Source: Clostridiales bacterium
GTDB taxonomy: Bacteria; Bacillota; Clostridia; Oscillospirales; Oscillospiraceae
Length of the DNA: 64,000 nucleotides
Assembly: GCA_902363045.1 (NCBI GenBank)
Contig: CABIYX010000002.1
Span: 72,059 to 136,058 of the forward strand
Reading direction: 5' to 3'
Shown here: positions 43,600 through 52,985 of the stretch, piece by piece
How the letters are laid out: every line of letters starts with the position of its first letter
How positions within the stretch are numbered: position 1 is the stretch's first letter
The notes under the pieces: generated by a model
Told to the model about the DNA's origin: nothing
Databases searched by the model: none
Seen by the model: the letters and a program-made list of their open reading frames with translations, nothing else
Position numbers and translations under genes: made by a program

Positions 43600-44499
43600 A
43601 TGGGGGAAAACTCAGTGTCTTTGACCGCTTATCAGATTTTCTGCACCATTGCAGAACAAAAAAACATGACCAAGGCGGCGGAACTGCTGCACATTACGCC
43701 CTCTGCGGTCACACATTCCATGAACGCACTGGAGAAAAGTCTGGGATTTGCATTATTGAACCGGGATCGCGGCGGGGCAACACTTACAGCTCATGGTGAG
43801 ATGCTCCTGCCCCGGTTCCGGGCTATTTTGCTGGAGGAGCAGCGCCTTCAGGAGGAGGTCGCGCAGATCAACGGTTTGGAGAAGGGATGTGTGCGGATCG
43901 GGGCTCTCAACAGTGTCTGCATACAATGGCTTCCAGATATTCTAATGTCCTTTCACTCTAAATATCCCAATATTGAGGTCAGAGTTTATCAGGGCGGTTA
44001 TCAGGAGATCGAGGATATGGTGGAAGATTCCCGCCTAGACCTTGGGTTCGTCTCCATGCCTACATCGGAGCACTTCCATACCATCACATTGTTCCACGAC
44101 CGTCTGTTTTGTGTTATGCCGCAGGGCTTTGTACCGCAGGAGCCGCCATACGTACGGGCGGAGGAACTGAGGGACCTTCCTCTGATCCTGGCAAAGCGGG
44201 GATATGACCGAAATATACAGGAGTTTATTGAAGACAATCAGCTGACGGTCAGTGAACAGCATGATATTGCCTTGGAGAGCGCAGTGATCGCCTTGGTAGA
44301 AAGTGGAATGGGGTACAGCATTCTTCCGGAAATGACCCTGAAGCACCAGCCAGGAAACTATCAGACATTTCCCCTGATCCATAACAAATACCGCACGATT
44401 GGCCTGGCTGTTTCGAAGGATAAGAAGCCGTCTCTTGCAACACAAAAAATGATTCAAGAAATTCGGGATAAAATTGAAGATCGCTCAATATACCATTGA
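43600..44499 (+). CDS. LysR family transcriptional regulator
   Basis: 299 residues from ATG 43600; GTG 43615, with GGGGGA seven nt upstream, may be the true start (294 aa). N-terminal winged HTH: LTAYQIFCTIAEQKNMTKAA, ELLHITPSAVTHSMNALEKS, FALLNRDRGGATLTAHGEML. Then the two-lobed effector domain of the periplasmic-binding fold (RIGALNSVCIQWLPDIL, LDLGFVSMP). It probably activates the divergent nhaC operon in response to its substrate. G+C is visibly lower than that of most neighbours. Confidence 0.92.
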   Translation: MGENSVSLTAYQIFCTIAEQKNMTKAAELLHITPSAVTHSMNALEKSLGFALLNRDRGGATLTAHGEMLLPRFRAILLEEQRLQEEVAQINGLEKGCVRIGALNSVCIQWLPDILMSFHSKYPNIEVRVYQGGYQEIEDMVEDSRLDLGFVSMPTSEHFHTITLFHDRLFCVMPQGFVPQEPPYVRAEELRDLPLILAKRGYDRNIQEFIEDNQLTVSEQHDIALESAVIALVESGMGYSILPEMTLKHQPGNYQTFPLIHNKYRTIGLAVSKDKKPSLATQKMIQEIRDKIEDRSIYH

Positions 44500-44937
44500 A
44501 TTCAATTAAAAATACAGGTTTACAGAGATAAAAATATGCGAAATGCACAAATAAATGTGGTACAAAGCTGAGAAAACAGCGTTTCAGGTGGGAGCGTCCA
44601 TTTGCGCAGAGCTAAACGCAGCTGCCGCTTTGTAGAAAATGGACTCAAAAATGAATCCTTTGGATATAATTTGATGCAATTCAAAGAAAGCAAGGGTGGC
44701 GTATACGACAGAAAAACAGGGCTTTATTCAGGATTCCAGAGGAAGAACAGATGAAAAAAGCCGCTTTTCGCAAAAAAGCAATTGAATTCTGAAAGAAGCG
44801 TGTTATGATAAAAGAAAAGTTTCTGCGCATGAGATATATCGGCTCTGGTTGAATCGTGAAAATGCACAGAAGGAAGAAGGCCAGAGCACGATTCAGCCCC
44901 AAAAAGGCGGAGGCGCAAATTTTAAGATCTAAGGAGT
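44500..44937 (+). other. AT-rich intergenic interval with broken small frames
   Basis: No gene recognised. Two short open stretches remain: MKKAAFRKKAIEF near 44750 and MNRENAQKEEGQSTIQPQKG near 44850, both without convincing start signals. The base composition is far more A+T-rich than the rest of the window. It ends with the proC promoter and leader. It looks like the relic of an older gene or insertion. Confidence 0.4.
44782..44809 (+). promoter_or_regulatory. Candidate proC promoter
   Basis: TTGAAT (44782-44787), a 16-nt spacer, TATGAT (44804-44809), about 130 nt before proC. Confidence 0.55.
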
Positions 44938-44946
44938 ATGATCGAG

Positions 44947-45750
44947 ATGTTTTCATCCATCGGATTCATCGGCACAGGCACCATGGGCACGGCGGTGGCC
45001 CGGGCGGCGGTCAAAGGGGCCCAGGGCGCGCCTGTCCTTCTGGCCAACCGGACCCGGTCCAAGGCGGAGGCGGTGGCCCGGGAGCTGGGCGTACAGACGG
45101 CGGACAATGAGACGGTGGCCCGGGAGTGCGGCCTGATCTTTCTGGGGGTGAAGCCCCAGATGATGGAGCAGCTGCTCTCCGGGCTGGCCCCCATTCTGAA
45201 GGCACGGAAGGACCGGTTCGTGCTGGCCTCCATGGCCGCGGGGCTGGACGCCCGGCGCATCCAGGAGATGGCCGGCGGCGCATATCCGGTGATCTGCCTG
45301 ATGCCCAACACCCCGGTGGCAGTGGGGGCCGGCGTGGTGCAGTACTACGGGGTGGACGCCAATGAGGAGGAACTGTCCGACTTCCAGAACCTGCTGTCCG
45401 CCGCCGGTATGATCGACCGGGTCAACCCGGACCGGCTCAACGCCGCCAGCGCCGTATCCGGCTGCGGCCCCGCGTTCTGCGCCATGTTTATTGAAGCTCT
45501 TGCGGATGGGGGCGTGGCCTGTGGTCTGCCCCGGGACAAGGCGCTGGCCTATGCGGCCAAGATGGCGGAGGGCACGGCCCAGCTGATGCTGGAGAACCAC
45601 GCCCACCCCGGCCAGCTGAAGGATGGGGTATGCTCCCCCGGCGGCACCACCATTCAGGGCGTCCGCACTCTGGAGGACCGGGGCTTCCGCTCCGCGGTGA
45701 TGGAAGCGGTCATCGCCGCCTATGAAAAGACCATCGCCCTGGGCAAGTGA
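44947..45750 (+). CDS. proC: Pyrroline-5-carboxylate reductase
   Basis: 267 residues from ATG 44947, ten nt after AAGGAG; ATG 44938 is too close to that site. Last step of proline synthesis, P5C to proline with NAD(P)H. The Rossmann motif IGFIGTGTMGTAVARA, VKPQMMEQLLSGL, and the P5CR signature PGQLKDGVCSPGGTTIQGVR are clear. Forms a proC-proB-proA set on one strand. Confidence 0.96.
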   Translation: MFSSIGFIGTGTMGTAVARAAVKGAQGAPVLLANRTRSKAEAVARELGVQTADNETVARECGLIFLGVKPQMMEQLLSGLAPILKARKDRFVLASMAAGLDARRIQEMAGGAYPVICLMPNTPVAVGAGVVQYYGVDANEEELSDFQNLLSAAGMIDRVNPDRLNAASAVSGCGPAFCAMFIEALADGGVACGLPRDKALAYAAKMAEGTAQLMLENHAHPGQLKDGVCSPGGTTIQGVRTLEDRGFRSAVMEAVIAAYEKTIALGK

Positions 45751-45811
45751 CCGGGCGTGACCGGACGGCCGCCCCCGGCGGACCGCTCCACAGGAAAGGG
45801 GCTGTTGAGAT

Positions 45812-46579
45812 ATGAGAATTGTAGTCAAGGTGGGGACCTCCACCCTGGCCCACGCCACGGGCCGAATGAACATCCGCCATGTGGAGGATCTGGTCAAGGT
45901 CCTCAGCGATCTGAAAAACGCGGGCCACGAGGTGATCTTGGTCTCCTCCGGCGCCATCGGCATGGGGGTGGGCAAACTAAATCTGCCCGGAAAGCCCAGC
46001 GATATGCCGTCCAAGCAGGCCGCCGCCGCGGTGGGTCAGTGTGAGCTGATGTACACCTATGACCGGCTGTTCCTTCAGTATAACCACACGGTGGCCCAGA
46101 TCCTCCTTACTGGCGAGGATGTGGACCACGCCGAGCGCCGGCAGAACTTTGAAAACACCCTGGAGCGCCTGTTGGAGCTGGGGGCCCTGCCCATCATCAA
46201 TGAGAACGACACCATCGCCACCGCCGAGATCAAGGTGGGCGACAACGACACGCTGGGGGCCATCGTGGCCTGCTCGGTCCATGCGGACCTGCTGGTCCTG
46301 CTCAGCGACATCGAGGGCCTGTATACCGCCGACCCCCGAAAGGATCCGGAGGCCCGGCTCATCCCTGTGGTGGAGGAGGTCACCCCGGAGATCGAGGGGC
46401 TGGCCGGCGGCGCAGGCTCCGGCCTGGGGACCGGCGGCATGGCGACCAAGCTGCGGGCGGCCAAAATGGTCACCGCCGCGGGCTGCGACATGATCATCAC
46501 CAATGGGGAACGGCCTCAGGTGTTGTACGATGTGGCAGATGGAAAAGCGGTGGGGACCCGCTTTTTGGGGAAGAAATAA
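45812..46579 (+). CDS. proB: Glutamate 5-kinase, short form
   Basis: 255 residues. Phosphorylates glutamate for proline synthesis. Amino-acid-kinase fold: VVKVGTSTLAHATGR, VILVSSGAIGMGVGKL, PIINENDTIA, VGDNDTLGAIVA, GGMATKLRAAKMVTAAG. The C-terminal PUA domain of E. coli ProB is absent, as in several Firmicutes. Proline feedback normally acts on the kinase domain. Confidence 0.96.
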   Translation: MRIVVKVGTSTLAHATGRMNIRHVEDLVKVLSDLKNAGHEVILVSSGAIGMGVGKLNLPGKPSDMPSKQAAAAVGQCELMYTYDRLFLQYNHTVAQILLTGEDVDHAERRQNFENTLERLLELGALPIINENDTIATAEIKVGDNDTLGAIVACSVHADLLVLLSDIEGLYTADPRKDPEARLIPVVEEVTPEIEGLAGGAGSGLGTGGMATKLRAAKMVTAAGCDMIITNGERPQVLYDVADGKAVGTRFLGKK

Positions 46580-46698
46580 GGGATCAAACGAATACAAACT
46601 GAAAAAATGATCCGTCTAATTACGAAAAGGAATCGAATTTTGGCCCGTGACCGCAGGAGGCGGGCCGAAGATGGAAGGCTGAGAGAAGGGTGACGTCA

Positions 46699-47955
46699 AT
46701 GACAACAATGGAACTGCTGGAGAAGGCCAGGGGCGCAAAGGGAGCCATGGCTCTGGCGGATACGGAGCGGAAGAACCAAGCGCTGCTGGAGATGGCCCGG
46801 GCCCTGGAGGGCCGCACGGCGGACATCCTGGCCGCCAATGGCCGGGATCTGGAGGCGGCCCGGGGGACCATCTCTGAGGTGATGCTGGACCGGCTGGCGC
46901 TGAGCCCGGAGCGCATCGCCGGCATGGCACAGGGGATGCGGGAGGTGGCCGCCCTCCCCGATCCGGTGGGCGCGGTGCTGTCCCGGGTGGAGCGGCCCAA
47001 TGGGATGGTGATCGAAAAGACCGCCGTTCCCATGGGGGTCATCGCCATCATCTATGAGAGCCGGCCCAACGTCACCAGCGACGCCGCCGCTCTGGCGCTG
47101 AAGGCGGGCTCCGCCTGTGTGCTCCGGGGCGGCAAGGAGGCCCACCGCTCCGCCGCCGCCATCGTGGCCGCTTTGAAGGAGGGGCTGGCCGCCGCCGGAC
47201 TGCCGGAGGACGCCCTCCAGCTGGTGGAGGACACCAGCCGCGCCTCCGCCAACGAGCTGATGACGGCCAGCGGCTATGTGGACCTGCTGATTCCCCGGGG
47301 AGGCGCGGGCCTGATCCGGGCCTGCGTGGACAACGCCACCGTTCCGGTGATCGAGACAGGCACCGGGATCTGCCACATCTATGTGGACCAGTGGGCCGAC
47401 CAGGAGATGGCCCTGGACATTTTGGAGAACGCCAAGTGCTCCCGGCCCAGCGTGTGCAATGCCGCCGAAGTGTGTCTGGTGGACGGGAAGATCGCGGGAG
47501 AATTCCTGCCCAAGCTGAAGGCACGGCTGGTGGACAGCCGGACAGTGGCCGGACAGCCTCCGGTGGAGCTGCGGCTGGACGAGGCGGCTGCCGCCGTGAT
47601 CGACGGCGCGCCCGCCGGGGAGCGGGACTTTGACACCGAGTTCCTGGACTATATCCTGGCGGTCCGGGTGGTGGACGGTGTGGAGGGCGCGGTCGCCCAC
47701 ATCGCCGCCCACTCCACCGGCCACTCCGAGTGCATCGTCACCGGCGACGAGAGGGCGGCCCATGCCTTCCAGCGGCAGGTGGACTCCGCCGCCGTGTACT
47801 GGAACGCCTCCACCCGCTTTACCGACGGCGGGGAGTTCGGCCTGGGCTGTGAAATGGGCATCTCCACCCAGAAACTCCACGCCCGGGGGCCCCTGGGGCT
47901 GGCGGAGCTGTGCACCTTCAAGTTTATCATTCGGGGGAACGGTCAGATCCGGTAA
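46699..47955 (+). CDS. proA: Glutamate-5-semialdehyde dehydrogenase
   Basis: 418 residues from ATG 46699, eight nt after AAGGG; GTG 46690 is the alternative. Reduces glutamyl-5-phosphate to the semialdehyde with [25 protein letters not shown] and [12 protein letters not shown] form the cofactor region; the catalytic Cys is in [35 protein letters not shown] closes it. A 119-nt spacer follows proB. Confidence 0.96.
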   Translation: MTTMELLEKARGAKGAMALADTERKNQALLEMARALEGRTADILAANGRDLEAARGTISEVMLDRLALSPERIAGMAQGMREVAALPDPVGAVLSRVERPNGMVIEKTAVPMGVIAIIYESRPNVTSDAAALALKAGSACVLRGGKEAHRSAAAIVAALKEGLAAAGLPEDALQLVEDTSRASANELMTASGYVDLLIPRGGAGLIRACVDNATVPVIETGTGICHIYVDQWADQEMALDILENAKCSRPSVCNAAEVCLVDGKIAGEFLPKLKARLVDSRTVAGQPPVELRLDEAAAAVIDGAPAGERDFDTEFLDYILAVRVVDGVEGAVAHIAAHSTGHSECIVTGDERAAHAFQRQVDSAAVYWNASTRFTDGGEFGLGCEMGISTQKLHARGPLGLAELCTFKFIIRGNGQIR

Positions 47956-47976
47956 AAATTTCTCCCCCTTCCTCGC

Positions 47977-48005
47977 TTGTGTCTTTGTGCCGTACGCATT
48001 ATAAT
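47977..48005 (+). promoter_or_regulatory. Promoter of the HD-domain gene, shared cassette
   Basis: TTGTGT (47977-47982), a 17-nt spacer, TATAAT (48000-48005). From GCTTGTG through CTTTGT and CGTACGCATTATAATAG it copies the minus-strand promoter at 12298-12326. Confidence 0.75.
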
Positions 48006-48119
48006 AGAGACTGAGCCGGACCGGCCGATGTTCTTTTGGATGCCGGCTCCCCGCGGCCGTACCGCGGAGCTGTGTATCATATTCCAACTACTGCCGTTTG
48101 ACAGAAAGGACTGATTCCA

Positions 48120-48632
48120 TTGAACCATTATCTTGAGGAGTTCTGCCGGACCACGGAGGAGCTTTTGGGTTCTGACGCCGTACGCATGATGGGACGGTGG
48201 AAGCACCACGGCCATATCAGCACGCTGGACCACTCCCTGTTTGTCGCCTACTGCTCGTACCGGGCCGCCCGCGCCCTGCGGCTGGATGAGACCGCCGCGG
48301 CCCGGGCCGGTCTGCTGCACGACCTGTACCTCTACGACTCTCGGGACGCGTCGGCGCACCCCGGCTGGCAGTGCTTTGACCATCCCCGCGCGGCCGCCCG
48401 AAACGCGGCGGAGCTCACCGCGCTCTCTGAGAAGGAGCGCAACATCATCCTGTCCCATATGTGGCCCTTGGGCGGCCAGCTTCCCCGCTCCTGGGAGGCC
48501 TGGCTGGTGGACCTGGTGGACACCCTGTGCGCCGGCCTGGAGCTGGCCCACATCTATCACCCCGGACGCCTGCGGGAGCGGCTCGGGGTCCAGCCCCTTC
48601 TGGAGGAGGAGCTGGCCGCAGCTCCCTGCTGA
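48120..48632 (+). CDS. HD domain-containing protein
   Basis: 170 residues from TTG 48120, nine nt after AGAAAGGA. A compact HD-type metal phosphohydrolase: His in RWKHHGHISTLDHSLFVA, the HD pair in AGLLHDLYLYDSRD, His in ILSHMWPLGG and Asp in LVDLVDTLCAGLE. Similar stand-alone proteins are annotated as phosphohydrolases of unknown substrate. It has its own promoter, and a GCCGCCG/CGGCGGC hairpin (about 48642-48673) with TTTTGAGTTTTC follows. Confidence 0.85.
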   Translation: MNHYLEEFCRTTEELLGSDAVRMMGRWKHHGHISTLDHSLFVAYCSYRAARALRLDETAAARAGLLHDLYLYDSRDASAHPGWQCFDHPRAAARNAAELTALSEKERNIILSHMWPLGGQLPRSWEAWLVDLVDTLCAGLELAHIYHPGRLRERLGVQPLLEEELAAAPC

Positions 48633-48765
48633 CAGTTGACGGCCGCCGTCCTGGTTTATTCCGGGGCGGCGGCCGCACTGCGTTTTGAGTTTTCTTGCCC
48701 CAAAATAGGAGAATCCTGACTTTTTAAAAATTTTTCGCGGATTGTGGCAAAAAGCCGGAAGGATA

Positions 48766-48774
48766 TGCTATAAT
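48766..48774 (+). promoter_or_regulatory. Extended -10 promoter of the glmU-like gene
   Basis: TGCTATAAT, with TATAAT at 48769-48774 and the TG extension. No well-spaced -35 is seen (TTGTGG is 21 nt away). Confidence 0.6.
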
Positions 48775-48856
48775 GGGGGCGGAAGAGAGAAAAACGGCTT
48801 TGGAAAGAGAACAGTTTCCCCTCTTTTTTTGATCTTTCTCAGGAGGTAACCAGTTT

Positions 48857-49528
48857 ATGGATGAATTTGCCGCGAAGCGCCAGGCTCTGCTGGAGTCCGG
48901 CGTGCGGATGATGGACCCCGGCGCCGTCTATGTGGAGGCGGGGGTCACGGTGGGAGCGGGGACCCTGCTGCTCCCCGGGACCATTCTGCGGGGGAATACC
49001 GTGGTGGGAGAGAACTGTGAGATCGGCCCCAACACCATGCTCACAGACTGCACCGTGGGAGATGGCGCTGTGATCAACTCCTCCCAGTGCAATGAGAGTA
49101 CCATCGAGTCCGGCGCCCATGTGGGTCCCTTCGCCTATATTCGCCCCAACTGCCATGTGGGCCGGGATGTGAAGGTGGGGGACTTTGTGGAGCTGAAAAA
49201 CTCCACCATCGGGGACGGGACCAAGATCGCCCACCTCACCTATGTGGGGGACGCCGATGTGGGACACCGGGTGAACTTCGGCTGCGGCACGGTGCTGGTC
49301 AACTATGACGGTAACCGGAAGTACCGCACCACCATTGGGGACGACTGCTTCATCGGCTGCAATACCAACTTGGTCTCCCCGGTCCATGTGGGAGACGGGG
49401 CCTATACCGCCGCCGGCTCCACCATCACGGAGGATGTACCCGCCGACGCCCTGGCAATCGCCCGGGCCCGTCAGGTGGAAAAGCCGGGCTGGGCAGCCGC
49501 CCACCGGGCCAAAAAGCCGCAGAAGTGA
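48857..49528 (+). CDS. GlmU-like acetyltransferase, C-terminal half only
   Basis: 223 residues. Left-handed beta-helix built from hexapeptide repeats (VEAGVTVGAGTLLLPGTILR, NCEIGPNTMLTDCTVGDGAV), with the GlmU active-site stretch NFGCGTVLVNYDGNRKYRT and DDCFIGCNTNLVSPVHVGDG. This is the glucosamine-1-phosphate acetyltransferase domain. Full GlmU has about 450 aa, with an N-terminal uridylyltransferase (LAAGxGTRM), which is absent. ATG 48857 follows AGGAGGTAACCAGTTT, so the short form is not a truncation artefact. Order glmU-prs-pth as in Bacillus supports descent from glmU. The uridylyl half must be encoded elsewhere. Confidence 0.85.
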   Translation: MDEFAAKRQALLESGVRMMDPGAVYVEAGVTVGAGTLLLPGTILRGNTVVGENCEIGPNTMLTDCTVGDGAVINSSQCNESTIESGAHVGPFAYIRPNCHVGRDVKVGDFVELKNSTIGDGTKIAHLTYVGDADVGHRVNFGCGTVLVNYDGNRKYRTTIGDDCFIGCNTNLVSPVHVGDGAYTAAGSTITEDVPADALAIARARQVEKPGWAAAHRAKKPQK

Positions 49529-49646
49529 ACCCAAGCCCGCTGCGCCGGGCCGTGGGACCGAAATGCTGTGAGGACCGCAGGAAGCGATAACAGGGGCTGC
49601 GCTCCCGTCCGGGGCGGGCTCCGCAATAAATGGAAGGAAGTTGAGT

Positions 49647-50633
49647 ATGATCACACACGGGAAGAGCATCAAGATTTTTACCGGAAACTCCAATCCCAAC
49701 CTGGCAAAGGCCATCTGCCAGGAGCTGGGGGTCCCCCTGGGCAACTCTGAGGTCGGGTCCTTCGCCGATGGCGAGAACTTTGCCTCCATCTACGAGACCG
49801 TCCGCGGCGCGGATGTGTTCGTGGTCCAGTCCACCTGCCCCTTTGAGAAGGACGGGCGTCTCCACTCGGTGAACGACTCCCTGATGGAGCTGCTTATTAT
49901 GATCGACGCCCTGCGCCGGGCCTCCGCCGGCCGGATTACCGCCGTGGTCCCCTATTTCGGCTACGCCCGCCAGGACCGCAAGACCAAGCCCCGCGATCCC
50001 ATCTCCGCCAAGCTGGTGGCCAATATCCTCACCCGCGCCGGCGCGGACCGGGTGCTGACCATGGACCTGCACGCCAACCAGATCCAGGGCTTCTTCGACA
50101 TCCCGGTGGACAACCTGCTGGGCTCCCCCATCTTTGTCAACGAGTTTATCCGTAAGTTTGCCGCGGTTCAGGATGAGACCATGGTGGTCTCCCCCGACGT
50201 GGGCTCTGTGGCCCGCGCCCGCGCCTTTGCCCAGAAGCTGGGGATGCCCCTGGCTATCGTGGACAAGCGCCGTCAGAAGGCCAACTCCTCTGAGGTCATG
50301 AATATCATCGGCGACGTCACCGACAAGCACGTCATCCTGCTGGATGACATGGTGGACACCGGCGGATCCCTGTGCCACGCGGCCAAGGCCCTGGTGGACA
50401 TTGGCAAGGCCAAGAGTGTCACCGCCTGCGCCACCCACGGTCTGCTCTCCGGCCCCGCCATCCAGCGCATCGCCGACAGCGTCATTGACGAGGTGGTGTT
50501 CCTGGACACCATCCCGCCCAAGGCCGGCGTCGCCGCCTGCGAGAAGATCCGTTACATCTCTGTGGCCCACATGTTCGCCGAGGCCATCAGCCACATCTAC
50601 GAGGAGACCTCTGTCTCCCGTCTGTTCTCCTGA
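49647..50633 (+). CDS. prs: Ribose-phosphate pyrophosphokinase
   Basis: 328 residues from ATG 49647 (GGAAGGAAG, six nt gap; TTG 49641 also in frame). Makes PRPP from ribose-5-phosphate and ATP. FTGNSNPNLAKAICQELG, GSFADGENFASIYETVRGAD, VVPYFGYARQDRKTKPRDPI (ATP loop), VLTMDLHANQIQGFFDIPVD, and PRPP loop VILLDDMVDTGGSLCHAA. Sits between glmU-like and pth, as in Bacillus. Confidence 0.97.
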   Translation: MITHGKSIKIFTGNSNPNLAKAICQELGVPLGNSEVGSFADGENFASIYETVRGADVFVVQSTCPFEKDGRLHSVNDSLMELLIMIDALRRASAGRITAVVPYFGYARQDRKTKPRDPISAKLVANILTRAGADRVLTMDLHANQIQGFFDIPVDNLLGSPIFVNEFIRKFAAVQDETMVVSPDVGSVARARAFAQKLGMPLAIVDKRRQKANSSEVMNIIGDVTDKHVILLDDMVDTGGSLCHAAKALVDIGKAKSVTACATHGLLSGPAIQRIADSVIDEVVFLDTIPPKAGVAACEKIRYISVAHMFAEAISHIYEETSVSRLFS

Positions 50634-50705
50634 ATACCACCCTGCCGAACCGGAGGGGACGGGCGACGCCCGTCTCCTCCTTTTCTGAGCGAAGAAAGGA
50701 CGACC

Positions 50706-51299
50706 ATGTTTTTCCGAAACAATACCGGCGGCGCTGAGTGGCTGCTGGTGGGTCTGGGGAATCCCGGGAACCAGTATGAAAATACCCGCCACAATGTGGG
50801 CTTTCTGGTGGCCGATGAGCTGGCCGAGCGGCAGAACGCCCCCATCCAGAGGCTGAAGTTCAAGGCGCTGACCAATCTGCTCACTATTTCCGGGGAAAAG
50901 GTGCTGGTGATGAAGCCGGTGACCTATATGAATCTGTCCGGCGAGGCAGTGCGCCAGGCGGTGGACTTTTATAAGATCCCGCCGGAGCGGGTGCTGGTGG
51001 TGTCGGATGACACCGCCCTGGCGGTGGGCCGCCTGCGCATCCGCAAGGGAGGCAGCGCCGGCGGACACAACGGCCTGAAGAACATCATCCAGCATCTGGG
51101 CACCGATCAGTTCCCCCGGGTCCGGGTGGGTGTGGGAGAAAAGCCCCACCCCGACTATGACATGGCGGACTGGGTGCTGGGCAAGTTCCAGGGGGAGGAT
51201 AAAAAAGCCATCGACGGGGCGGTAAAGCGGGCCGCCGACGCGGTGGAGTGCTTCCTGAAGGAGGGCCCGGACCGGGCGATGAACCGCTTCAACGGATGA
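50706..51299 (+). CDS. pth: Peptidyl-tRNA hydrolase
   Basis: 197 residues. Frees tRNA from dropped-off peptidyl-tRNA. VGLGNPGNQYENTRHNVGF gives Asn and the catalytic His; TYMNLSGEAV the second Asn; the Asp is in VVSDDTALAVGRLRIRKGG, where VSDDTALAVG differs from the usual YDDLDLPxG; SAGGHNGLKNIIQHLG is intact. Start after AAGAAAGGACGACC. Confidence 0.96.
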   Translation: MFFRNNTGGAEWLLVGLGNPGNQYENTRHNVGFLVADELAERQNAPIQRLKFKALTNLLTISGEKVLVMKPVTYMNLSGEAVRQAVDFYKIPPERVLVVSDDTALAVGRLRIRKGGSAGGHNGLKNIIQHLGTDQFPRVRVGVGEKPHPDYDMADWVLGKFQGEDKKAIDGAVKRAADAVECFLKEGPDRAMNRFNG

Positions 51300-51328
51300 G
51301 GGGCTGCGCCCCAGAGGAGGGAAGCCTA

Positions 51329-52030
51329 ATGGCCGAACAGCACACGCTCCGGGTGATCGCCCGGATCCACAGCGATTTTCCCACAAAATTCGGCATCCCG
51401 CGGCAGAGTGGCCTGGTGGAGGCGCTGCGCGCTGCGGTGGTGTTTGAGCCGGAGTACCGCAATCCGGACGCCCTGCGGGGGCTGGAGGGCTTTTCTCACC
51501 TCTGGCTCATCTGGCAGTTCTCCCAGGCGGTGCGGGAGAGCTGGTCCCCCACGGTGAGGCCGCCGCGACTTGGAGGCAATACCCGTATGGGGGTGTTTGC
51601 TACCCGCTCCCCCTTCCGTCCCAACCCCATTGGCCTGTCCTGCGTCCGGCTGGAGCGGATCGAGCAGCATCCCCAGTGGGGACCGGTACTCTGGGTAGCG
51701 GGGGCTGATCTGATGGACGGAACCCCTATTTATGATGTGAAGCCCTATCTCCCCTACGCCGACTGCCGCCCCGAGGCGGCGGGCGGCTTTGCCAGCCAGC
51801 CCAAGGAGGCCAGCCTGCGGGTGGAGTGTCCCCCGGAACTGCTGGGGCCGGTGGAGGAGGAGCGCCGGGCCGCCCTGCTGGGGGTGCTGGCCCAGGATCC
51901 GCGCCCCACCTATCAGCACGACCCGGACCGGGTGTACGGTCTTGCCTTCGGCGGCTGGGAGGTGAAGTTCACTGTGGCGGAGGATGTGCTCACTGTCCGG
52001 GAGATCTTCCACCGGCGGCAGGAGCCCTGA
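51329..52030 (+). CDS. trmO: tRNA m6t6A methyltransferase TrmO
   Basis: 233 residues from ATG 51329 (AGAGGAGGGAAGCCTA). TsaA/YaeB-like beta-barrel SAM enzyme that N6-methylates t6A37 in tRNA-Thr. ARIHSDFPTKFGIPRQSG, FSHLWLIWQFSQ, GNTRMGVFATRSPFRPNPIG and LMDGTPIYDVKPYLPYADC are signatures. A C-terminal domain of about 75 residues follows (VYGLAFGGWEVKFTVAEDV), as in TrmO. Confidence 0.93.
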   Translation: MAEQHTLRVIARIHSDFPTKFGIPRQSGLVEALRAAVVFEPEYRNPDALRGLEGFSHLWLIWQFSQAVRESWSPTVRPPRLGGNTRMGVFATRSPFRPNPIGLSCVRLERIEQHPQWGPVLWVAGADLMDGTPIYDVKPYLPYADCRPEAAGGFASQPKEASLRVECPPELLGPVEEERRAALLGVLAQDPRPTYQHDPDRVYGLAFGGWEVKFTVAEDVLTVREIFHRRQEP

Positions 52031-52082
52031 ACCGCGGGACAGACCGCAGTATATGCCCCGGCTCTGCGCTGGGAGACAGCAT

Positions 52083-52120
52083 AAAAGCACCGGCCCGTAT
52101 TCACGGGCCGGTGCTTTTTC
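52083..52120 (+). terminator. Terminator after trmO
   Basis: AAAAGCACCGGCCCGT and ACGGGCCGGTGCTTTTT with a 4-nt loop, nearly perfect. It may also serve the convergent minus-strand gene at 52161. Confidence 0.93.
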
Positions 52121-52160
52121 CTGCATGGAGTGGATGGAGGATGGTTCCGCTGTATGTCTG

Positions 52161-52856
52161 TCACAAAATCTGTTGAATCTCAGCCAGACTCCTCACGATG
52201 TGCTCTGCCTTGGATGTATCCAGCGCCGGTGCGGGCTGTTTTTGATAAAGGCAGGTGTGCATCCCATACCCTGCTCCACCTGCGATATCCGAGGAGAGAG
52301 AATCTCCGATGATGATCGTCTCTTCTGGTACTAGGTTCGGAAAGCCGCTGCTCCGCAATTCGTTGAAACAGAAGTCAAAAAAGGCTGCGCTCGGTTTTTG
52401 TGCGCCGATCTGTGATGAAACGAAAAAGTGTGTGAAAAAGTCATACATATTTCCCAAACGGAGCCGATTGATCTGCTGTTCATAGGGACCGTTGCTGGCG
52501 ATACACAGCCGATACCGGCGGCTGAGATACTCCAGCAGCTCCACAGCGCCCGGTTCAGGCACTGCGCTGAAAAACAGCTTTTCCCTGAAATACTGCTCAA
52601 AGATCCGGCCATCAAAGGAAATCCCAAGTGCGTGGAAGATCAGATTCCATCGGATCTCGGTCAGTTCTTCAAAGGAGAGCGTCCCCTGCTCGATCTGTTC
52701 CCACAGGCTGTTGTTGATCCGTTCAAATACAGGGAACATTGCTTCTGTATACGGTTTTAGGCCGTACTGTGCAAAACCGTCTCTCATGGCCTCTTTGACA
52801 TATCCCGAAAAACTCAGGAGGGTGTTGTCGATGTCGATCAAAACGACCTGGATCAT
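52161..52856 (-). CDS. HAD hydrolase, YjjG-type nucleotidase
   Basis: 231 residues. HAD motif I VVLIDIDNTLLSF, motif II CIASNGPYEQQ, motif III QKPSAAFFDF and motif IV TIIIGDSLSSDIAG. The long helical cap and GYGMHTCLYQ fit the YjjG family of pyrimidine nucleotide 5'-nucleotidases that clear odd nucleotides. Visibly lower G+C than its neighbours, so it may have been acquired. Confidence 0.88.
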   Translation of the reverse strand: MIQVVLIDIDNTLLSFSGYVKEAMRDGFAQYGLKPYTEAMFPVFERINNSLWEQIEQGTLSFEELTEIRWNLIFHALGISFDGRIFEQYFREKLFFSAVPEPGAVELLEYLSRRYRLCIASNGPYEQQINRLRLGNMYDFFTHFFVSSQIGAQKPSAAFFDFCFNELRSSGFPNLVPEETIIIGDSLSSDIAGGAGYGMHTCLYQKQPAPALDTSKAEHIVRSLAEIQQIL

Positions 52857-52931
52857 ATTGGCCTGCTCCTCTCTGCGGTCTTATGGAAGCAGTTTATCAC
52901 ATCGAAGTCTCTCCGTGCAAGGAGAATCGAT

Positions 52932-52966
52932 ACAGGCACAGCGGTGGGAAGCCGCTGTGCCTGTGT
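52932..52966. other. Hairpin between the MurE-like and HAD genes
   Basis: ACAGGCACAGCGG and CCGCTGTGCCTGT form a 13-bp stem with a 7-nt loop, 20 nt past the MurE-like stop. It lacks a T-run on the minus strand, so it may be a transcript-end stabiliser. Confidence 0.5.
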
Positions 52967-52985
52967 TTGTTTCCTCTTAAACCGG

